Source: Helianthus annuus (lineage: Eukaryota > Streptophyta > Magnoliopsida > Asterales > Asteraceae). From it: a stretch of DNA of 64,000 bases. Each line of letters begins with the position of its first letter. The stretch's first letter is position 1. The notes beneath the pieces were generated by a model. It was not told the origin of the DNA, searched no databases, and worked only from the letters and a program-made list of their open reading frames with translations. Where the stretch lies: NCBI RefSeq assembly GCF_002127325.2, contig NC_035436.2, forward strand, positions 107,593,591 through 107,657,590. Reading direction: 5' to 3'. The translations under genes and the position numbers were made by a program. Positions 56,047 through 64,000 of the stretch are shown here, one piece after another.

Positions 56047-58033
56047 TGATGTGTTGTAAAACACATACATTTATCTTATGTAAATTGTATATTTTTGAAT
56101 AGTTTTAGAGTAGTTTTTATTAGTTTTTAGCTTTAATTTGATTAGATTGTTAATTAAAGGTCTTGGCGCGAAAAAAGGAATCATAAGTGAGCTTAAACAG
56201 ATAAATAAATGAAGAATATGAAGTGTGAAATAAACTCGAGGGATTAAAGTGCATAAAGTTAAAAGCTAATGAAAAATAGTTCACAAAAGATGAGGGTGTA
56301 ATGTTGCCAAATGATTGAAAGTTTAAATTAATTCCTAAGTCTCTAAAGCAAATTTACGTTAACTAGGAATTGAGATTTGGCCAATGTATTTATTATGCCA
56401 TCATGAGAATTAAATGAGGATTTTATTGAGGTTGTTTGAAAATTGTTTTATGGCAGTTAACTTAAGAATTAAGGCGTGGAGATGGAGTTTGTCATATTTG
56501 AATGTGGACAAGATTTTATCAAAGGAGCTATTATTTGGACAACATCAACATTAAGTGGGCCGCAAAAAAAAAAAAATCTGATTTCCACTACGCATGTTCA
56601 AAATATTTGTGGGTCTTGAATTGTTTTATTTGGGCTTTGAAAACAAATATTAGTGGGTTAATAAAAAAACCCTAAAAAGCTACATGCAGACATATATAGT
56701 GGACGTAAGAAAGGAGTTGGGGGATCCCTCATTAGTTTTTCGAAGAAAAACACCAGGCGACAAAAGGATTTGTGAGCAACTTATTTTCGAATACGGCTGG
56801 AATTCAAGAGTCGTACAGGAGCATACAAGCTGTTGGATTCGAGGACAGAAGAGTGTGGTTTGTGATTGAAGATCGCAACCCGTAACGGTTTCGTATTTAA
56901 TTCTTTATTTTAATTACTTATGAACATGTTTTCGTTTTTTAGACTTTGTTTTGAATCTGAGACAATGTTTAGAGGCTAAACTTTTAAAGCCACTTAGGTT
57001 TGGATGATCTATTGATGCGTGTTTGATATTTATTTTGACTATATGACTTTGACAACGTTTTGGAGTAAATTGGTTATAAGTTGTTGCTAGAATTGATTGT
57101 GTATGTTATTGTTTTGCTGAATTTATTGATTTGGTTGATGAGTTTAATGCTTTTGGTAGGAATAAGTCACCACTAGTTGCGTTAAAACTCGCTTTTAGGT
57201 TGTTTATTCGCGATTCTCAATCTAATTGTTTGAACTTGGTAACAAGTCATAACATAAAATCAATTTAAAATCAGCTAGACTTTAGTGTGCACCCATCTTC
57301 TTTGATTCAAAAGATAATTAGAAGTTGCTAGGTAATTCTGGGCATTGTTTGGTAGTTTTGAGCACCCGATAACTCGGGGTTTGTCTGCTTATTCGTGTGT
57401 CAGTTAGTCCTAGGATTTTGGTGTATCATCTTATAGCTTGCTTCACATCTAGATGGTTGGTTAAGGGTAATCCTTTGCAATTTAATATTTGTGGGATTTA
57501 GGACCTTTAATTAGGCTTGTTTCCTTATAGCACTCCATCACACGTTTTGGTTGTTTTATTGGTCGGTTTTTAGGTTCTTGAGTTAGTGGATCACTTTCCT
57601 TGTTACCTAATTACTATAGGATTTATTCTCTTTCACAAGAGAGTAATCAGTTAGAAACTGAAACCTAAGTCATTTGTCAAATTATTGTCTTCACGTGTCA
57701 TTAGTGATTCCTACCTAAGTGGTTTGTTCATCTCTCCTGGTTGAGTTCACAGTCTTAGTTGCCTTCGTGTTCGTTAGTTCCGTTAAGTTAGTTAATTTAG
57801 TTAAAATATTATTTAATTAATTTTAAAATAAAAACCAAATTCTAAAAATCAATTTAGGACTAGAATTGTGATTAGGGTTAATTATTATAAGTGCCAGTCT
57901 AGAGTCCACGGTTCGATACTTGGTCTTGCTAGTTATACTACTTTCACGTCCGGTTCACTTGCCGTTGTGTGTAGTTAGTGAATTCCACTTTTAAAACTTG
58001 GTCATAAAAATTAATTGCAAAAATCACACATCA
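56047..58033 (+). repeat. Element H 5' LTR (1.99 kb, inferred ends)
   Basis: Inverted ends TGATGTGT/ACACATCA, with the PBS six bases after 58033. No second copy lies in the window, so the left end rests on the terminal repeat and on the end of element G coding sequence. A TATATA box candidate is at 56692-56699 and an A run near 56566. Confidence 0.75.
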
Positions 58034-58039
58034 AGTTTT

Positions 58040-58057
58040 TGGCGCCGTTGCCGGGGA
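58040..58057 (+). other. Primer-binding site of element H (tRNA-Asp)
   Basis: TGGCGCCGTTGCCGGGGA, same as element G. Confidence 0.92.
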
Positions 58058-58257
58058 CTTGTTTTTAGGCACTTTTGAGAACGACCTTAGTCATATTTTT
58101 TTTGTCTTTTTATTTGCTTTCTAGTTATTTGCCTTGAGGTGCCCTTGCTTTGATTGCTAATTACTATTTGTGCCCTTAGGTGTTAGGTCGTCTTTATTAT
58201 TTTTTTTTTTTAGCGTAGTCGTAATTTTTATTTAGTTATTTTTTTATTCGCCAGTTT

Positions 58258-61200
58258 ATGCCCCATACTCGTTCACAGGGACCACCCGAAATTTTTGCTT
58301 CATCTGAACCTGAACGAGAGTTGTTTGAGCGTCTTAGCCAGCATCAGAAGCGTATTTGTAGGATCACCGACAAAAAGGTACTCATTCCTATTCCTTTTCC
58401 TAAAGTTGCTATGGGTGATAATCCTGCTAGACGCACTGTGAACCAGCATGCCACTGAAGGCTTCACCGGAGGCCGAACTTCCATCACGACACCCGAAGCA
58501 CCCGCTAACCAGAATTGGCAAATCCCTTCCCATATCATGACCACAATTTCTAATAGTGCTCAATTCCACGGTCTGGAGGACGAGGATGCACCAGGCCACA
58601 TCACCCGATTCTTGCGTATCTGTAGTACCTTCAATCTACATGGTGTTACCGCTGATGCAGTTTATCTGCGCTTGTTTCCCTTTTCCCTTTCTGGTCGAGC
58701 TGCAACTTGGCTCGACACTTTGCCTCAAAATTCTATCACTACTTGGGAGATTTTGAAATCTAAATTCTACAAGAAGTACTACCCTCCATCCAAGGCCGCA
58801 CGCCTTCGAGACCAGATCCATTCGTTCCGTATGGATCCCGATGAGCCTTACTACATGGCATGGGAGCGATTCCAAACCTTGCTTAGCAAGTGCCCCCAAC
58901 ATGGTCTTTCTGAATGGGCTCTAGTGGAGAAATTTTATAATGGTCTCACTCCTGATACTCAACTGATGTTTAATACTGCCGCTGGAGGTTGTATAATGGA
59001 CAAAAAGGACCCAACTGAGTGTGAGGAAATGTTTGAGAGTTTTGCTATGGCCGGTCAGCAGAGCCATCCTGCGAGGAATTCCATTCCTTCTACTAGGACC
59101 ACCTCCTCTGCTAAAGGTGTGTATCAGGTCACTCCTGACACTAGTTTAGCTGCTGAGTTAGAGGCTTTGAAGAGGGAGATGAGGGAGATGAAGTTGAAAG
59201 ATCGGAAGTGTGAGATATGTCGTGGAGGACATGAGACAGCTGATTGCCCCGTGAGATCACAAGAAGAGGTCGACTATATTTCCAACCCGAATAATCGTTT
59301 CCAAAATGCTTCATTTAATAATTCTTATAATTCGGGTTGGAAAAATCAATCCAACTGGAGGTCGGGAGGAAACCCGCCAGGGTTCCAACAGCAATCTTCA
59401 AGTGGATCATCATCTGGTACAGAGTTCAAGGAGCTGAAGGACATTCTACTTGCTCAAAGTCAACAGCTGAACCAGTATATGACTTCGAATAACCAGCGAC
59501 ACGACGAGCACGATCGTATGTTTAAAAATCAGGGAGCTTCGCTACAGAATTTGGAGAGGCAGATGGGGGAGATGGCGAGACAGTTACAGCAGAGGCCACA
59601 AGGTGGATTACCGGGTAACACCGTTCCTAATCCTAATTCTCATGCTCATGCTAAAGCTGTCATGACTCGGAGTGGCAGAGGGGCCACAGTTGATCAACCG
59701 GTGGTAGATGAAGAGCCGGTTGATGAGGAGATAGAGATGGAGACTCCCACTGGCAAGGTGCAACCCAGGCTAGCCCCAGCAAGTACCGCACAGTCCAGTG
59801 AGTCTCAGCAGAAGAAGAAGGAGCCCGTTCGTGATTATTCATCTATTCCTTTTCCGGGCAGATTTAAGAGAGAGAAGGAAGCGGAGCAGTTCTCAAGATT
59901 CTTAGGTTTGTTTAAGCAGCTCCATATTAATCTTCCTTTCGTAGAGGCTCTAGCGCATATGCCCAAGTATGCCAAATTCCTGAAGGACATTCTTAGTAAT
60001 AAGAAGAAGTTAGAGGAGTTATCACATGTGGCCTTGAGTGAAGAGTGCTCGGCAGTTCTTCAGAATCGTCTTCCCAAGAAGATGACTGATCCGGGAAGCT
60101 TTACTATTCCGTGCTTGATTGGTGATCTATCAGTCAGCAATGCTTTGGCCGACCTGGGAGCTAGCATAAATTTGATGCCCTATGCAGTGTTTGCTAAGCT
60201 CAACCTAGGCGAGCCTTCTCCTACTCGTATGAGTCTCCAGCTCGCGGACCGGTCAGTGAAATATCCGCGAGGGATTGTGGAGAACATGTTAGTGAAAGTC
60301 GACAAGTTTGTCTTCCCTGTTGACTTTGTGATCTTAGACATGGATGAGGATGCTCATGTACCATTGATTCTAGGTCGACCATTCCTAGCTACCGCGAGAG
60401 CATTGATTGATGTTTATGATGGTAAGCTAACACTTCGCGTAGAGGATGACATGGTCACTTTTGATATCAATAGGTCGATGACTCATCCTAGAGAGCACGA
60501 CGATACTCTCTACTTCGTTGACACCATCATGTCACATGTGGGTCATTGCTTGAGTAAGGTTTGTGGGCGTGATGCTTCGGACATGCAGATTCTGGACACG
60601 TTTATCTCGGAGGTTGAGATGACTACTAAATCATATGGGGAGTCCGAGAGTCATTCTGAGGTTTTTGAGGTAGTTGAGAGGAAGGAGCCTGAGGAGAGGC
60701 CATCTGTGGAGAGTCCCCCATCCCTGGAGCTGAAAGATTTGCCATCTCATCTGGAGTATGCCTTTCTGGATGAGGGTTCTCAGTTACCTGTCATTATTTC
60801 TTCAGAGTTGACTAGAGAGGAGAAGACGAAGTTGATGGGTGTGCTTAAGGCACACAAGCAGGCGATCGCGTGGAAGCTCGTTGACATAAAGGGTATCAAC
60901 CCTTCGTTTTGCACGCATAAGATTCTGATGGAGGATGAGTTTAAGCCCGTAGTTCAGCCGCAGCGCCGACTAAACCCAAACATGCAGGATGTGGTAAAGA
61001 AGGAGGTGATAAAATTGTTAGATGCAGGCCTGATTTACCCAATCTCTGATTCTGCATGGGTTAGTCCAGTTCAGGTGGTGCCTAAGAAAGGAGGCATGAC
61101 AGTGGTTCCGAATGAGAGGAACGAGTTGATTCCCACAAGGACGGTTACAGGCTGGAGAGTCTGCATCGACTATCGCAGACTTAATGACGCCACGAGGAAA

Positions 61201-63639
61201 GACCATTTTCCTCTTCCTTTCATTGATCAGATGCTGGAGCGTTTGTCAGGGCAGCAGTTCTACTGCTTCCTTGATGGCTTCTCAGGTTATTTCCAGATCC
61301 CCATTGCACCGGAGGATCAGGAGAAAACCACTTTTACATGCCCGTACGGTACCTTTGCTTATCGTCGTATGCCTTTCGGGTTATGTAATGCTCCAGCCAC
61401 ATTTCAGCGTTGTATGGTGGCGATATTTCATGATATGATCGAGGACTCGATGGAGGTATTTATGGATGATTTTTCTGTTTTTGGGAGTTCCTTTGATCAG
61501 TGTTTGCGAAATCTTGATCGTATGTTGGCTCGATGTGAGGAGACAAATTTGATGTTGAACTGGGAGAAATGCCACTTCATGGTGAAGGAGGGCATAGTTT
61601 TGGGTCATAAGATTTCACGGGCGGGTATTGAGGTCGATAGAGCTAAAATCGACGCGATTTCTAGACTTCCACCGCCAACTTCTGTGAAGTCTGTTCGTAG
61701 TTTTCTAGGCCACGCGGGATTTTACCGTCGGTTCATCCGTGATTTTTCTAAGATTGCGAGGCCTATGACCCGGTTATTGGAGAAGGATGTTCCCTTCGAT
61801 TTTTCTGAGGAGTGTGTGAGGGCGTTTGAGTTTCTTAAGGAGAAATTAGTGAGTGCGCCGATTCTTATTGCTCCTGATTGGAGTCTTCCTTTTGAGATTA
61901 TGTGTGACGCGAGCGATTTCGCGGTTGGGGCTATTCTGGGACAGCGTAGAGAGAAGCGATTTCATCCGATTTACTACGCGAGCAAGACCCTTAATGACGC
62001 CCAGGAGCATTATACCACCACTGAGAAAGAGCTCCTGGCAGTTGTCTTTGCTCTCGATAAATTTCGTTCCTACCTGGTCCTTTCTAAAGTCGTCGTCTAC
62101 ACCGATCACGCGGCATTGAGGCATTTGTTTGCGAAGAAAGACGCAAAACCGCGGTTAATTCGGTGGATCCTACTCTTGAAGGAGTTTGATCTTGAGATTC
62201 GGGATAAAAAGGGAGCTGAAAACGCTGCAGCAGATCATTTGTCTAGACTTGAGAATCTCGAGAGTGATGAGAGTGATGAGGATGAGATTGGCGATAGTTT
62301 TCCTCATGAGACTTTGATGTTTGTGAAACCTGAGGATGAGGGAATGCCTTGGTATGCTGATATAGTGAATTATTTAAAGGAGAAGGTGATACAGCCGGAG
62401 ATGTCTTTCCATCAGAAGAGGAAGCTGATAGCGGACTCGAAGTATTACTTTTGGGATGATCCGCATCTTTTTCGTGTTGGAGTTGATCAGGTTGTGAGGA
62501 GATGCATTGCTGGAGAGGAGCGTATGCAGGTTCTCAGGCATTGTCACGAGGGGCCTACTGGAGGACATTATGGAGCTTCTTACACCGCGAGGAAGGTGTT
62601 GGATTCTGGATTCTATTGGCCGACAGTGTTTCGAGATGCTCATGAGTTGGTTAGGAGCTGTGATGCTTGTCAGAGAGTAGGTAATATCTCATCCCGAAAT
62701 GAGATGCCCCAAAATCCTATGCAGGTAGTGGAGGTTTTTGATATATGGGGTATTGATTTCATGGGTCCGTTCCCGATGTCTCGAGGGAACCGATACATCC
62801 TCGTTGCTATAGATTATGTGTCAAAATGGGTGGAGGCTCAAGCCTTGCCTAAAAATGATGCGAGGGTTGTAGTGAGATTTTTGAAGAAATTGTTTGCTCG
62901 CTTTGGTACCCCAAGGGCGCTTATCAGTGATAGAGGTACCCACTTTTGTAATGTCCAGATGGAGAAGGCATTGAAACGCTATGGTGTCACTCACCGGCTT
63001 TCAACTGCCTATCATCCACAGACGAGTGGGCAAGTGAAGAACACTAATCGGGGTATTAAGCGGATTTTGGAGAAAACTGTCGGACAGAATCGACTGGATT
63101 GGTCCGATAAGTTAGATGATGCATTGTGGGCTTTCCGAACTGCATTTAAGACTCCTATAGGTACTACACCTTTTAGGATGGTTTATGGGAAGGCTTGTCA
63201 TCTACCGGTGGAGTTGGAACACCGCGCATATTGGGCGTTGAAAGCAGTTAATCTGGATATGGATAGTGCGGGTAAACATCGGTTTCTCCAGTTGCATGAG
63301 TTAGAGGAGTTAAGAGATGAGGCGTATATGAGATCACTAGGCTATAAGGAGAAGATGAAGAGGCTACATGATAGTAAGCTGAGAGGAAATAAGGAGTTTC
63401 ACCCGGGAGACAAAGTCCTTCTTTTTAATTCTAGATTAAGATTGTTCCCAGGTAAACTTAGGTCTAGGTGGTCGGGACCGTACATAGTTGTTCAGGCTTT
63501 TCCATACGGTACGGTTGAGTTGAAGAGTGGGGATGGTAAGACGTTTAAGGTGAATGGTCATCGTCTAAAGCACTATATCGAGGGACCAGGAGAGGAGAGA
63601 TTGGTGGAGGAGCTTGACCTCCCATTAGTTGGTACTTGA
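58258..63639 (+). CDS. Element H gag-pol polyprotein (1793 aa), integrase catalytic Glu replaced by Lys
   Basis: Single ORF from ATG 58258 ([13 protein letters not shown]), 200 bp after the PBS. Gag capsid at residues about 89-275 ([33 protein letters not shown]). Athila-type zinc knuckle [13 protein letters not shown] at 318-330. Protease with DLGAS at 632-636. RT with [11 protein letters not shown] and FMDDF, catalytic Asps at 1070-1071. RNase H with Asp 1217 ([10 protein letters not shown]). Integrase zinc region from His 1428, core Asp 1500 and Asp 1558. The residue 36 positions after Asp 1558, where Glu is expected, is Lys 1594 (codon AAG at 63037). GPY/F-type RWSGPYIVV near the C-terminus and no chromodomain. 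The ORF is otherwise complete, with no stop or frameshift. It supplies particle protein and enzymes for copying; integration would be expected to fail with this integrase. Confidence 0.95.
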   Translation: MPHTRSQGPPEIFASSEPERELFERLSQHQKRICRITDKKVLIPIPFPKVAMGDNPARRTVNQHATEGFTGGRTSITTPEAPANQNWQIPSHIMTTISNSAQFHGLEDEDAPGHITRFLRICSTFNLHGVTADAVYLRLFPFSLSGRAATWLDTLPQNSITTWEILKSKFYKKYYPPSKAARLRDQIHSFRMDPDEPYYMAWERFQTLLSKCPQHGLSEWALVEKFYNGLTPDTQLMFNTAAGGCIMDKKDPTECEEMFESFAMAGQQSHPARNSIPSTRTTSSAKGVYQVTPDTSLAAELEALKREMREMKLKDRKCEICRGGHETADCPVRSQEEVDYISNPNNRFQNASFNNSYNSGWKNQSNWRSGGNPPGFQQQSSSGSSSGTEFKELKDILLAQSQQLNQYMTSNNQRHDEHDRMFKNQGASLQNLERQMGEMARQLQQRPQGGLPGNTVPNPNSHAHAKAVMTRSGRGATVDQPVVDEEPVDEEIEMETPTGKVQPRLAPASTAQSSESQQKKKEPVRDYSSIPFPGRFKREKEAEQFSRFLGLFKQLHINLPFVEALAHMPKYAKFLKDILSNKKKLEELSHVALSEECSAVLQNRLPKKMTDPGSFTIPCLIGDLSVSNALADLGASINLMPYAVFAKLNLGEPSPTRMSLQLADRSVKYPRGIVENMLVKVDKFVFPVDFVILDMDEDAHVPLILGRPFLATARALIDVYDGKLTLRVEDDMVTFDINRSMTHPREHDDTLYFVDTIMSHVGHCLSKVCGRDASDMQILDTFISEVEMTTKSYGESESHSEVFEVVERKEPEERPSVESPPSLELKDLPSHLEYAFLDEGSQLPVIISSELTREEKTKLMGVLKAHKQAIAWKLVDIKGINPSFCTHKILMEDEFKPVVQPQRRLNPNMQDVVKKEVIKLLDAGLIYPISDSAWVSPVQVVPKKGGMTVVPNERNELIPTRTVTGWRVCIDYRRLNDATRKDHFPLPFIDQMLERLSGQQFYCFLDGFSGYFQIPIAPEDQEKTTFTCPYGTFAYRRMPFGLCNAPATFQRCMVAIFHDMIEDSMEVFMDDFSVFGSSFDQCLRNLDRMLARCEETNLMLNWEKCHFMVKEGIVLGHKISRAGIEVDRAKIDAISRLPPPTSVKSVRSFLGHAGFYRRFIRDFSKIARPMTRLLEKDVPFDFSEECVRAFEFLKEKLVSAPILIAPDWSLPFEIMCDASDFAVGAILGQRREKRFHPIYYASKTLNDAQEHYTTTEKELLAVVFALDKFRSYLVLSKVVVYTDHAALRHLFAKKDAKPRLIRWILLLKEFDLEIRDKKGAENAAADHLSRLENLESDESDEDEIGDSFPHETLMFVKPEDEGMPWYADIVNYLKEKVIQPEMSFHQKRKLIADSKYYFWDDPHLFRVGVDQVVRRCIAGEERMQVLRHCHEGPTGGHYGASYTARKVLDSGFYWPTVFRDAHELVRSCDACQRVGNISSRNEMPQNPMQVVEVFDIWGIDFMGPFPMSRGNRYILVAIDYVSKWVEAQALPKNDARVVVRFLKKLFARFGTPRALISDRGTHFCNVQMEKALKRYGVTHRLSTAYHPQTSGQVKNTNRGIKRILEKTVGQNRLDWSDKLDDALWAFRTAFKTPIGTTPFRMVYGKACHLPVELEHRAYWALKAVNLDMDSAGKHRFLQLHELEELRDEAYMRSLGYKEKMKRLHDSKLRGNKEFHPGDKVLLFNSRLRLFPGKLRSRWSGPYIVVQAFPYGTVELKSGDGKTFKVNGHRLKHYIEGPGEERLVEELDLPLVGT

Positions 63640-64000
63640 GAGTGAGTTGAGAGCTTGTTTGTAGAGTTTGTGCATTTTAGTTGCTGAATTGTTTTTATTT
63701 TTTTTGTACATTTTAGTCTTGTTGAGTCGGTCTTTTATTTTGAGTCAGTTTTACGCCTGGGTTTGTTTGTTCTATGATGTGCAGGTTTATTTGACCCACC
63801 CGTACTCAATCTCCATTCGGGTGGTGATTTTGGAGCTGTAATCTTTTTGTAAAGGCAACCCAAGTGTACCAGTCTGCCAGAGATGATCGCGAATGGAATG
63901 CTATACGATCATATTTGGTTGGAATGAAGACACGCACAGCTGGCACTGATTTTTATCCTAACCAGCTAAGTCTTTTCCAATTCTTGTTGTTTCTTTTGTG
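63640..64000 (+). other. Region after pol in element H
   Basis: Noncoding in what is visible. A pyrimidine-rich stretch followed by GATGTGCAG|GTTT near 63776-63786 could be a splice acceptor for a downstream env-like ORF, which Athila elements often carry, but no such ORF begins within the window. Confidence 0.5.

Larger units (their letters stand above)
56047..64000 (+). mobile_element. Element H: Athila-like Ty3/gypsy, 5' part, runs off the window
   Basis: 5' LTR 56047-58033, tRNA-Asp PBS, short leader, a single gag-pol ORF 58258-63639, then noncoding sequence to the window end. It is inserted 27 bp after the pol stop of G; GTAAG (56042-56046) is the expected target duplication. The pol resembles that of G, but LTR and leader do not, so these are two families. 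The uninterrupted ORF and the nest order make it the youngest insertion here. Confidence 0.88.

Noticed and set aside
56047..58033. 3' LTR of element G
   Set aside because: Apart from the terminal TGATGTG it does not resemble the G 5' LTR at 49596-51289, and it is followed by a primer-binding site, so it is the 5' LTR of H.
63640..64000. Env-like ORF of element H
   Set aside because: No open frame of useful length begins in the visible part; only a possible splice acceptor.

Overview
This window is plant nuclear heterochromatin made almost entirely of nested LTR retrotransposons. I find no host gene. The organism is a dicot; the style of the long-LTR chromovirus pol, the extra acidic ORF and the coiled-coil copia gag resembles elements I know from Asteraceae, but that placement is inference. 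Elements are lettered A-H here.

Layout. (1) Element B (minus strand, 1-19804) is a Tekay/Del-like chromovirus derivative with no pol and only a gag remnant. Its 5' LTR is split by element A (minus, 5583-18088), a larger chromovirus with decayed gag-pol and an additional proline-rich acidic ORF upstream of gag. (2) A roughly 250-bp island (19805-20055) matches nothing else here. (3) Element C (plus, from 20056) is a decayed chromovirus whose leader is interrupted twice: by element D (minus, 20774-26644), a Ty1/copia-type element with gag but no pol, and by element E (plus, 26899-37677), a gag-less chromovirus with 3.5-kb LTRs and a perfect 5-bp target duplication. The C 3' LTR is broken at 43892 by element F (plus, same family as C), which is broken at 49595 by element G (plus, Athila-like), which is broken at 56046 by element H (plus, Athila-like, running off the right edge). 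The order of insertion on the right is therefore C, then F, then G, then H.

Boundaries rest on terminal TG...CA, primer-binding sites directly inside the 5' LTRs (initiator-Met type for A, B, C, F and, with a mismatch, E; Met-like for D; tRNA-Asp for G and H), polypurine tracts directly outside the 3' LTRs, and rejoining of interrupted sequence across each insertion.

Coding state. H has one uninterrupted 1793-codon gag-PR-RT-RH-INT frame, but the residue at the catalytic Glu of integrase is Lys. G has an intact RT-RH-INT frame, but in place of a capsid gag it carries a Tyr/Pro-rich repeat protein fused to a protease-like domain with a degenerate active site. A, C, E and F are disrupted by stops, frameshifts or deletions.

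Most notable: the G ORF1; the A extra ORF; arrays of small hairpins in A and E whose stems differ between copies but keep pairing; a conserved candidate leader intron in the chromovirus LTRs; and repeat motifs placed both upstream of the TATA box and again in the leader in two unrelated elements (D and G).
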